From the NCBI RefSeq assembly GCF_910592395.1, contig NC_088314.1, forward strand, positions 11,968,001 to 12,032,000: DNA of 64,000 nt, given 5' to 3'. Under the pieces are notes generated by a model. The model was given only the letters and a program-made list of their open reading frames with translations, made no database searches and was not told where the DNA came from. The stretch comes from Lineus longissimus (taxonomy: Eukaryota > Nemertea > Pilidiophora > Heteronemertea > Lineidae). A program made the position numbers and the translations under genes. Below, one piece after another: positions 11,691 through 21,668 of this stretch (its first letter is position 1; every line of letters starts with the position of its first letter).

Positions 11691-13275
11691 ACAGTTCGCC
11701 TCTGGTAGGGATGGGGGCAGCGGGCAGCCCAAGCGACTCTTCCAAGGTAAGAGGGGTTGCGGGGGCAAGCAAAAGTGACATTTTAGTCCGTCCTCCTGCG
11801 CCTACAGGTGGCGCCTCCACGGATGTTACCGTGGGGGCAGGCTGCGCCATTTCGCGGCCTTTTGGGATCAGTGGTGTCAAAAGGACTCCCTGTGCCGGAC
11901 ATGCTCCGCCACGGTGTCTGCTTGGACTTTTCTCATCCCCACTGACGATCACAATCCCTACCCCGGTCCTCCCCCCCTAGACCCTGCACAGAGGTTCTCT
12001 CCCTCCTTCAGAAGGAGGCTGTGAGGGTGGTGGACGATCATTCCTCCCAAGGCACATTTTCTTGGTCCCCAAAAGGTCGGGGAAGTGGAGACTGGTCATC
12101 GATCTGTCCAGTTTGAACCAGTTCCTTCGGGTGCCCAGCTTCAAGATGGAGACAACCAGATCGGTGCAGCCCAACGATTAGGCAATCCTGCTGGATCTCC
12201 AGGACGCATATTTTCAAGTTCCTATTCATCCAGATTTTCAACCCTTCCTTCGGTTTTACTTCAAAGGAAAGGTCTATCAGTTCCCAGCCCTTCCTTTCGG
12301 CCTGGCTTCCGCGACGCTTATTTTCACTACAGTCGTCAAGGCGTTTGCCGCGCCTTTTCACGCCATGGGCTTCAAGCTCCATTGCTATCTCGAAGACTGG
12401 CTGCTTCATTACCAGGCTCTTCGCCGACTGGGAAAGCAATCAAAGTTCCTGCTTTAGACAACCAGGCAAGCAGGGTGGCTCTTAAATTTTGACAAGTCCA
12501 AGCAAGATCCATCTCAGGACTATATCTTCATGGGTGTGCGCTTTCGCGCACGAGACGGCCTCATGTCCTTTTCGGACCTTCTCGATCATCAAATTTCAAT
12601 CCCAAATTCTCTCCTGGAGGAGGTCTGGAAGTTCTGGGGGTCCGAGACGGAGCTCCTCTGCGGAGTGCAGCTCAGTCCTCTATGGCTTGGGCGCCCATCT
12701 GAACAAAGGGGACCTGACCACCAAGGGCACGTGGTCAGTGGAAGATTCATGCCTCTCGATCAATATTCTCGAGATGCAGGCTGTCATCCTGGCAGTGCGG
12801 GCCTTCACGTCTCCTTTAAGGGGTCTTAGGGTTTCTCTCTTCTCCAACAATTCGACAGTGGTCGCTTTTATCTGGAGACAAGGGGGTCCGACACTTTGTG
12901 TCGCCTCACTTGGGAGCTCCAGCAGCTTTGTCGCTGCTTGGACATTCAGCTCCTCCCCTGTCACATCCCAGGCAAGAGGAATATCCTTGCTGACACCCTT
13001 TCCTGGGCGGATCGTCTGGTCCAGACGGAATGGACCCTTTACCGCGAGGTGGTCTCCCGCCTAGCGGGGATGTGGGACACCCCGGTGGTGGACTTGTTCG
13101 CGACTTGGCTAAACAAGAGATTCGCCCTGTATTGTTTGCCTCTTCAAGACGAGGAGGCCTTTGGAGTGGACAGCCTGTTGGCCTCCTTGGACGACCTGAA
13201 TGCTTATGCATTCCCGCCAACCCCTCTGTTGCTTCGGGTACTAAACAAAATGGCCAGTTCTCGGGTCTGAGTTTG
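11691..13275 (+). pseudogene. DIRS reverse transcriptase and RNase H, broken
   Basis: After a Gly/Ala-rich lead (11691-11980), the plus strand reads EVLSLLQKEAVRVV, KWRLVIDLSSLN, LLDLQDAYFQVPIHP, FPALPFGLASA and the catalytic region CYLEDWLLH (about 12380-12405). Most DIRS elements have YLDDW here, so the first catalytic Asp reads Glu. RNase H follows (12690-13010) with SINILEMQAVILAV, a FSNNSTVVAFI block and the HIPGKRNILADTLSW motif, then the connector WDTPVVDLFAT to about 13260. There are several frameshifts and at least two in-frame stops. The family call is firm from the VDLFA and ILADTLS motifs. Confidence 0.88.
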
Positions 13276-13489
13276 TCTGATAGCCCTGTGCTGGCCGAAC
13301 CAGGCTTGGTTCCCGGTCCTGCTGGAGCTCCTGACGGACCACCCCTGCCATCTGCCAGGGTGGGACCGTCTGTTGTATCACCCAATCGGCCGGGTCTATC
13401 ATTAAGACCCTTCTTTCTACAGGCTTCACGCCTGGAGACTATCGGGTGTTTCCTCCGAGAGAGAGAGAGGCTTTTCGGAAGACGTTATC

Positions 13490-13632
13490 CATAAAGTCGC
13501 TCAGCCTCAGAGACAGTCTACCCTTGCTTCATACTACAGCAAGTGGGATGTCTTTCGAGACTGGTGTAGGAAGCACGGAGTTTCTCCGGTCGCTCCCTGT
13601 CTTCCCAACTTCCTCGACTTCTTGAATTGAGA
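13490..13632 (+). pseudogene. DIRS tyrosine recombinase, N-terminal remnant
   Basis: The plus strand reads QRQSTLASYYSKWDVFRDWC and then a Pro-rich NFLDFL segment. This is the SAM-like N-terminal domain found at the start of DIRS tyrosine recombinases. Everything after it, including the catalytic Arg, His-x-x-Arg and Tyr, is missing. The sequence passes into a T-rich non-coding region. Confidence 0.75.
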
Positions 13633-14056
13633 TCTTTTGGTTCCCCTATTTTAAAACGCAGCATTTCTTGTAATTCCACAGTGTACGAAATGTGCTGAGC
13701 GTTTACCAAGTGAGGTTTTTTCCCCTTCTCTAAGAAGGGTGGGTTCCTCACTTTGGCTCGCCTTTGTTTTTTCTCAAAGGGTCTTTTGGCCATAAGCCCG
13801 GGTTGCCCCCATGCTTATTTTTCTGGGTTCCCTTGGTCTCACCCGTTTGTTCTGTTATGCGGATGTGGAGACAGTTCACTTCACTACATGGTAAGTCACC
13901 GTTTACCCACCTTCCAGAGTTGTTGGTAAGCATATACCCGTGGCGCTGGCTGTTCGAGGTATAAAAATCAGATTGTGTGGGTGCTGGTATGTTGTGGGGG
14001 TTTGGTGTAAATGGGGTGCTGGTTTGTGAGTAACACTTTTTTCATGAGTGTAATAC
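13633..14056. other. Probable DIRS 3' region and junction to Ty3-B
   Basis: T- and G-rich DNA without a supportable gene. Its first 330 bases keep the composition of the DIRS block and contain a TTGGTAAGC/TGGTAAGTCACC pair (about 13888 and 13922) that could be part of the terminal or internal repeats of a DIRS element, which I cannot confirm. From about 13970 the sequence is GT-rich up to the LTR of Ty3-B. Confidence 0.35.
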
Positions 14057-15326
14057 TGTAACTCTCGCTAATTCCGTAGAGGGCGTCGCGACTGTCACTG
14101 GATGGCCTTTTAGAGTTTTTGCTGCCACCACCCGTATTAAGGGAATTAATAAAATCTCACCAGTTTCTATATAGAGGCGAGAGAGTTGGGGTTCGTTAAA
14201 AGAACACAAAACACTAAACTAAACCACGTGAATAAGAACAAGGGACTAAAATATCTTGGTAATTAATATTTCATATTTCATCTCAATTATTTAGACAAGA
14301 TTCATCATTCATTATATACAAATTCATTTACAAAATGGTACAAATACCAAAGGCAATTCTATTCGATTTTTGCTAAAACGACTCGGTAAATCCAAAGAAT
14401 CTTCTCAAAACCCCCTCAAACTCTGTTCCCGATTTAAATAAACCCAAACACCGCACAACGCGCTCTCACTGAAACGTACCGAGTCGGACCTCTGTTCCAG
14501 ACTCCGCGCGCGACGTCATCAACCAGTTTAAATACCCCGCCGTCGCTAAAACCGCACTACCTTGGTGACGTCACGTAAAAATGTACACTTACACACTGAA
14601 TGTAACACAGAAAGAGAGCCTACTCTTTCACCCCCAAAATACTTGTATCATCTATCAAAAACCCTCGAAATTCTCACCCCAGGTCACAAACTGACATTAC
14701 AATAAGTATCTAAACACTTCGTCAACCTAATGAAATATATTCAGATTACACCAAGAACTATTTTAAACTTCTCACACAGCGCGAGGATCAATGCGCTGAA
14801 TTTACATCGACGAACTGTCAACATTGAAGATCGTGAACCAGAAACAAACCTCATATAAATTGGGAAACCGTATTCATTAAATTAAACCAGACCAGAAACA
14901 ATATCTGAATATGATAAGAATTTAACCCCAAGGGTGAAAATAACTAAGAAGTACTCAAACCCCTACAATTTTGACCCGAATTTCAGTCAAAAGACAGAAT
15001 TAACACTCTACCTCATTTCCATAAACAGCGGTGTGAACTGTCAAATGTTAAACCCGTAAAAACACAATGAAATTTGTACAAAGGGACAAAAATCATACAC
15101 ACACATATTCTTACCGGTGAAAAGACACAAACCTATAAGTTTCTATTAAAATACTTACGTTTTCTGTACGTAAAAATGCAAATATTGACACTGTTCGGAA
15201 GTTTCGCAAATCTATGACCATGGCAAAGATCCAAAAGATGAGGTCACAGGTCACGTAAATATTCAAATGAGCCATACGCGTGAAGCACGTGCACAACGTA
15301 GATATCAGCAGAGGAATTTCGCTACA
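14057..15326 (-). repeat. 3' LTR of Ty3-B
   Basis: This is 1,270 bp, equal in length to the partner at 23211-24480 and differing from it at 11 positions by eye count, with no indels. A conserved GTGACGTCAC palindrome (CRE-like) occurs near 14565 in both copies. It is preceded on the coding strand by the polypurine tract at 15327-15339. Confidence 0.95.
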
Positions 15327-15339
15327 ACTACCCCCCACT
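15327..15339 (-). promoter_or_regulatory. Polypurine tract of Ty3-B
   Basis: Read on the minus strand the sequence is AGTGGGGGGTAGT, directly upstream of the 3' LTR. In LTR retrotransposons this RNase H-resistant run primes plus-strand synthesis. Confidence 0.8.
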
Positions 15340-15896
15340 AAGACTGTACGTCCCGGACAGTATACATTCAAAACACCCAAGACGTCACGTGACGTAACCA
15401 CATGTTTCTGTTTCCACGAAGACACCTACACATCCCCGAATATCGTAACCATGGTAACCATGACGCAGTGACTGCAGAGGCAATCAACTCAGATTATCCC
15501 ATTGTAACATACACCGTAAAATACGAGTCACTTACACTGGAAAATTCTAAATACAGTATATACAGGTACAGCACAAATTTTTACCTAGGTAGACCAATAC
15601 CTTTAAAAGAAATTCACTAGCATATATAATTTACAACAGTAACAGTAACAATCACTATAAAAACGCACCAGCCTAGGTCTAGGTCTATACATATACTTAC
15701 CAATTAAATTTCCTCCTAGAGAAAACCCTTTTTACAACTATCTAGATATAAAAAAAATTCAAAACCCTTCAACAATGAAATATATATACAATTAGACTGT
15801 CATCAGATATAACTTACAGTTAAATATCCTCAAGTATTCTCGGTAAACCTTAAAATAATTACAATCTATACAAATTCAACAATATTCGAAATTCCA

Positions 15897-16550
15897 CTAT
15901 TCCTCCGTAGTCGTTTGGGTCCGAGCATCCCTCATATGAATATTGTCTCTGAAAACGTACGTACACTGTTCGTTGCAAATCGTTCCATCTGGGTAACTCC
16001 ATGTCCTGTTTCGATGTAGAACATAAGGTCTCTCAAACTCCTTGGACGGCTTGTCCCCTCTAGTCGGTACTAAAGGCAGTTTCTCTCCATCGCCATCTTC
16101 ATGGCTATCGCTGAGGCAGCTTGCTTTCCCTAACGCCTCGGCAGGGGTAGTCTTTGGTGCGCACGAGGAGAACTCCTTCTCCACAGGTCGGGACTCATCC
16201 CCCTCACCTACATTACTGGCCATGGACGATTCCAAAATCAAATCGCCTGGATCTTCGAATTCCTCGCTTACCACAACGGTAAGTTTCTGGGTATTCCCCG
16301 ACCGAAACTCCTCTTCGAATTTTGCGAGCTCCTCCGTAGGTTCTGCCGACATATCTCTTGCCAGAGTCTGAGCTCTTCGGTGTCGCTGCTCGTGGAGCCT
16401 CAGCTCCACACGTTGAGTCTTCGGAAACTTCTGCTGGCAATACTGGCAAGATAGTTTGCCCCACTCAGGATGTTCCTCGTCTTTATGCTGCATCAGCTGC
16501 GCTCTTGTCGCAAATTTTCTTTGACATCCGAAACACTTGAACTTCGTCAT
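15897..16550 (-). CDS. Third gene of Ty3-B: two C2H2 zinc fingers with acidic tail
   Basis: The intact frame starting at ATG 16550 gives 217 residues. The frame is open upstream to 16652, but that extension overlaps the end of pol (stop at 16621) and looks unlike a protein start. Residues 3-28 hold a C-x2-C-x12-H-x4-H finger (FKCFGCQRKF...). Residues 35-60 hold a C-x2-C-x14-H-x3-H finger (CQYCQQKF...). The rest is Ser/Glu-rich and acidic, with a possible Cys-containing C-terminal stretch. It lies between pol and the 3' LTR, where retroviruses keep env or accessory genes, but it has no signal peptide or transmembrane segment, so it is not an envelope protein. Likely roles are nucleic-acid binding or transcription control. 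Capture from a host zinc-finger gene is an inference. Expression would need splicing or re-initiation, and I found no certain splice site. Confidence 0.75.
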   Translation of the reverse strand: MTKFKCFGCQRKFATRAQLMQHKDEEHPEWGKLSCQYCQQKFPKTQRVELRLHEQRHRRAQTLARDMSAEPTEELAKFEEEFRSGNTQKLTVVVSEEFEDPGDLILESSMASNVGEGDESRPVEKEFSSCAPKTTPAEALGKASCLSDSHEDGDGEKLPLVPTRGDKPSKEFERPYVLHRNRTWSYPDGTICNEQCTYVFRDNIHMRDARTQTTTEE

Positions 16551-18409
16551 CTTTATCCTTAAAATAAATAAATATATACACACTTCAGTTAATGGAATTG
16601 CAATTAACTTTGAACACATTTTAAACATTGCAAACCCGTCCAATTTTAACATCCGGTCTCATGACAGAAGCTACCCATTCCCCAAATCTTTGAGGAACAC
16701 TCTTGTTCCTTCCGCTTCGTCGGCCAACACCGGTGTCCTGTTCATGGACAATCGAAGATTTCTCTCCAGTATCTTTACCCAACTCTGAACTAGATTCATG
16801 ACCTACTTCAATATTTTCACGGGCATCTACTGCGCCAGCGTCCGTATCTACCCCTTGATTTTCCTCAATGATTTCCGGAGTAGTATCCTTGGATACTTCC
16901 CCCCTCCCTATAATGATGTCTCCTCCTGGAGACTCTTCTCCTGGAGTAACCTCCACCATTTCATTTATCTTCGGGAGCCAAGCTTTGAAATCACATCCCT
17001 TATAGGGCTTCAAACGGTCATAATGACAGACTATAGGACTAGCTTGAGGTGATTTCTGAAGTCTGTACACAACGTCGTCAATCTTTCCTACTACGAGAAA
17101 CGGACCTTTCCAGTGACACTGAAGTTTGGGACACACCCCTTTCTTTCGTGCAGGATTATATACCCAGACTACATCACCAACAGAATACGCGGATCCGAAT
17201 CTTTGTCTATCATAATATCGCTTCTGACGCTCAGAATTTTTCTTAGTTTCATTTCTCGCCATTTCATGAGCTACATGAATATTTTCTCTCAGGGTTTCTA
17301 CGTAATCAATAGGCTTTACTTGATCAGCATTGTCTTCGATAGGAAAACCTGTCACTAAGTCTAGAGGTAACTCAACCTCCCTTCCCAACATCATTTTGTT
17401 CGGCGTTTGACCAGTCGTGTCATGTCTGGTTGCCCGATAAGCCATCATAGCAAAGGGAAGGCACTCTTGCCAGTCTTCTTGGCGCCTAATCGTCTTTGCT
17501 AAGATAGCCTCTATGGTCTGATTCATTCGTTCGCATTGTGAATTAGATTGAGGTCGCATCGGACTTGTCCTAGTTTTCTCTATTTCAAGCATTTCACAGA
17601 CTGCCCGAAATAACTTAGACTCATAGGACGCACCTCGGTCACTGTGAAGTTGTCTAGCACAACCGAATCTGCACAAAAACTCTCTAACAATTTTATTTGC
17701 AATAGTCTCCATTTCTTGATTAGGGATAGGATAGGCCTCAGCCCACTTAGTCCAGCTGTCCGTCACTAAGAGGATAAAACGGTTACCGTCACCCTTACTA
17801 GGAGGTAAAGGTCCTAGAACATCTGTACTAATCCGCTCTAATGTGTTTCCCACCCGATACTGTTTCAATTCAGCACGTCTTTTCTTACCCGGTCTCTTTC
17901 TCTGAGCGCAAATATCACACTGTTCAACCCAAGTGATAATATCCCTACTCATACCAGGCCACCAAAACCTTTGTTGTGCGAGAGGCAAAACTCGTTTTGC
18001 ACCGAAATGCCCTGCGGTTTTAGAAGAATGCAGATCACGGAAAATATCTCGGCGGTATTCGTTGGGTGGAATCATTTTCCAAACGTAAGTTTTCCCGTCG
18101 ACAGATTCCCAGTTTAATCCTAATACACCTGCTTGGAACTTTAACCTATCCCATTTGGCCCAATATGCCTTAGACAAAGCGTTTTGACTGGAAACATTTT
18201 TCCAATCCGGCCTCTCATTTAAGTTCTTTTTGGCATTTAGTATCCAAGTCAACTCTTGGTCTTCAGATTGTTTCTGAGCTAACATTGTCGGGGTCCACTT
18301 GTCAGTATCTTGGCTAAATTGCACTGTTTTGCATTTCTGATAAGATCTGGAGGAGTGTTCTTTAACACTATTCGCCTCAATTTCGTGAACTGCGTCTCCT
18401 TTCAATCTG

Positions 18410-19281
18410 GTAGTGTCACTCAGACACCCTACGTCACTACATAGTTCAGATGATGTGCATGACTGATCCAGGGAGAAACTGTCTTTACCGTTTTTCGTCT
18501 CCGTTGGCAAAGCCATTACGTCACCTACGTCACTATTGTCAATATCTTTTGACAGAGCGGTGTCACTTTGACACCTGCGTCTCTCAGTCTCATCTTCGTA
18601 TCGTGACATGCATGACTGATCCAAGGGGAAATGGTCTTTACCACTCTTCATCACCTTCGGAGAAGCCATGACGTCACCTACATCACTATTGTCAATATCT
18701 TTTGAGAAAGTCGTGTCACTTTGACACCTGCGTCTCTCAGTCTCATCTTCGTGTAGTGACATGCATGACTGATCCAAGGGGAAATGGTCTTTACCACTCT
18801 TCATCACCTTCGGAGAAGCCATGACGTCACCTACGTCATCAACATCAACATCTTTTTGGAGAGTAGCGTCACTTTGACACTTTTGTCTCTCAGTCTTAAC
18901 CTCATGTTGTGACATGCATGACTGATCCAGGGAGAAATGGTCTTTACCATTTTTCGTCTCCGTTGGCAAAGCCATGACGTCACCTACGTCATCAACATCA
19001 ACATCTTTTGTGAGAGTAGTGTCACTTTGACACCTTTGTCTCTCAGTCTTAACCTCATGTTGTGACATGCATGACTGATCCAGGGAGAAATGGTCTTTAC
19101 CATTTTTCGTCTCCGTTGGCAAAGCCATGAAGTCACCTACGTCATCGACATCAACATCTTTTGTGAGAGTAGTGTCACTTTGACACCTTTTTCTCTCAGT
19201 CTTAACTTCCTGTTGTGACATGCATGACTGATCCAGGGAGAAATGGTCTTTACCATTTTTCGTCTCCGTTGGCAAAGCCAT
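18410..19281 (-). repeat. 153-bp tandem repeat coding a 51-residue unit inside pol
   Basis: Between RNase H and integrase, five full units and one partial unit start at MALPTETKNG or MASPKVMKSG and continue through GKDHFSLDQSC, a TER-RCQSDTT segment and an acidic DVDVDDVGD end. All stay in frame. Units 1-3 form one subtype and units 4-5 a second (MASPKVMKSG, DIDNSDVGD). The partial sixth reverts to the first subtype, so the expansion involved more than one duplication step. The unit keeps two Cys. I know of no named domain like it. It could be a flexible linker or a protease cleavage region. Confidence 0.92.
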
Positions 19282-21668
19282 GACGTCACAACTTAAATCA
19301 GTCGTGTGGTCAATCTCCGTCACTTCTGTCAGCTCAACAACTCTATTAACCAGAATGTCCCCATCGTACCCCATTCTGTCACATTGTTTACAGTTTGTGC
19401 ACGGGATTCTACTTAGTCCGTCAGCGTTCCCATGAAGACGGCCTGCTCGGTGTTCAATTTTATAGTTGTAGGTTTCTAACACTTCCAACCACCTAGCCAC
19501 TTGACCCTCTGGTTCTTTGAAATTTTTAAGCCATGTGAGACTAGCATGATCAGTTCTGATCGTGAAAAATCTACCGTACAAGTAATGTTTGAAATGTTTC
19601 ACAAAATGTACTACGGCTAGGAGCTCCCTCCTGGTTGTACAATAGTTACGTTCAGTTTTAGACAATGACCGGCTACCATACGCAATAACCCTCTCGTGTC
19701 CATCCTAAATTTGGCTAAGGACGCCTCCTATACCAAATAGACTAGCATCTGTATCTAGTACCCATTCACCTTCTTCTCTAGGGTGTCCAAGAATTGGTGC
19801 AGACATCAGGCACCCTTTGAGAATGTCAAATGCCACTTCCTGTTCTTCACCCCATACCCATAATTCATCTTTCTGCGTTAATTTGTTTAACGGCCTAGCT
19901 ATGGTAGAGAACCCTCGTATGTACTTGCGATAATAGGCTAGTGTCCCCAAGAAACTACGCAACTCTGTCAAATCCTTTGGCCTCGGCCACTCTTTGACAA
20001 CTCTAACTTTTTCTGGATCACATGCTACTCCATTTTCGCTTACAACGTGTCCTAGAAAATGTACACTAAGTTGAAGGAGATTACATTTCTTAGGTTTCAA
20101 CTTTACATTGGCCTGTTCGAATCGTCCTAGCACAGTTCTCAAATTCTTTATTGCCTCATCAAAATCTCGTCCCCAGGTGATCACATCATCAAGATATACC
20201 AAGCAGACTTCAAATAACAAATTTGACATCATTTTGTTCATCATATAGGTGAAGGTCATCGGACTATTCACCATACCAAATGGCATAACTTTGAAGGAGT
20301 AAACATTGGTCCTATCTCGGAAACAAGAAATTTTGGATGCCCTTTCTGTAAGCTCTACTTGCCAGAATCCCGCCTGCGCGTCGAGTGCTGAAAAGTATTT
20401 GGCCCCAGCTAATGATGATAGTAAAGTTTCTTGATTAGCCATAGGTACAGCAGAAACCACAGTCTTTTTATTGACAAGTCGATAGTCCACACAGAAACGA
20501 TTTGTCCCGTCGCGCTTCTTTACTAGCGTAATGGCCGCTGCCCACGGACTATCAGGACATGGCACAATGATGTCATTCTCTAGCATTGATTTTATTTCTT
20601 TGTCAATTTCTTTTTGTTTCTCTATAGGGAATCTCCTTGGAGGTACCCTAATTGGTTTTGCATCACCAACGTCTATATCATGTTTGACAATTTTAGTCCT
20701 ACCCAGATCAGTCGGTGAAGTGGCGAATGCCCCCGAAAAATCGTTCAGACAACGTGCCAATTCATTACGTTGATAATCAGTTTCAAGATCCTTAGAACAT
20801 CTCTCATAGAGCTCCTTTAGGTGCTCAGGTATTTCTAAAATACCGGTATCGGTCTTCTCCGATTCTTTTACTAAATTAACAGCTTTGTTCGCAGGAGGTT
20901 TCGCATCCTCTCTTTCTACAATTTGAGTGCATGAATCTACGGGACACAATACTCCTAAGTACGTTCCCTTTCTTACTATTTGGGCCTGATCCCCGAAATT
21001 AGCAACCCTTATGGGGCACTCCCCATTTCTTGAGTCCACCAAAGTTTTCCCTAGTACACAAAATTCTGGAAGTCTCGTCTTCCTTGTAGGTTCAGCCACA
21101 GCCCAACCACCAGATGCGCGCTCTAGTGGCTTAGCAGGGACTCCACTCAACAACACTTGGTGACCTGCCGGTAATGTAACAGTAGACGTAGCAAATATTT
21201 TACAACATCTCAACTTAGGCGCTCTATTAATTCGACATAGCACCTCAGACTTCCCACACCATAAGACACCTCTACGCGCATCAATGGTACAACCCAGCTG
21301 TCCAAGAAAATCTAAGCCTAATATTCCATCTCAAGGGACATCAGCAATGATAACTGACCCTTCGGTCAATATATCGTCTGTCAATTCTATCACCATTTCA
21401 CCTTGTCCCAATACTTTTAAAGCAGACCCCTCAACACCTTCGAGGACAGGCACCTCTGTACCTAATCTTGGCCTCATTTCTTTTTTAATAGACTGAAATT
21501 TCTCTCTGGAGAGTATGGTGACACATGATCCTGTGTCTATCAAAAATTCAACATGTTCTCCACAAATTTTACTTGGCACATACAACCCCGAGTTGTTTTT
21601 CCCAATATTGACTTTAATAGGTGTACCATTGACGACGTCGGTCTTATGATGTGAGGCTTCCGTCTCCT

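Larger units (their letters stand above)
8866..13970 (+). mobile_element. DIRS-type tyrosine-recombinase retrotransposon, split by a LINE
   Basis: The plus strand carries DIRS-style coding sequence on both sides of a minus-strand LINE: a GC-rich gag-like part (about 8920-9494), then the RT/RNase H (11985-13270) and the first part of a tyrosine recombinase (13490-13632). The block is markedly more GC-rich than its surroundings. No LTRs are expected or seen. The recombinase is cut off and the 3' terminal repeats are not certain, so the outer limits are approximate. Confidence 0.75.

Noticed and set aside
11587-11980. Minus-strand Pro/Ser-rich frames at the DIRS/LINE junction
   Set aside because: They run across the boundary of two elements and overlap the plus-strand DIRS lead. 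They are chance frames in GC-rich DNA.
13030-13494. Gly/Pro-rich frames overlapping DIRS RNase H
   Set aside because: They are shadows of the RNase H and connector frame, which has the recognisable motifs.
15897-16652. Envelope-type gene in Ty3-B
   Set aside because: The protein after pol has zinc fingers and no signal peptide, glycoprotein-like Cys pattern or membrane anchor, so it is not an envelope gene.
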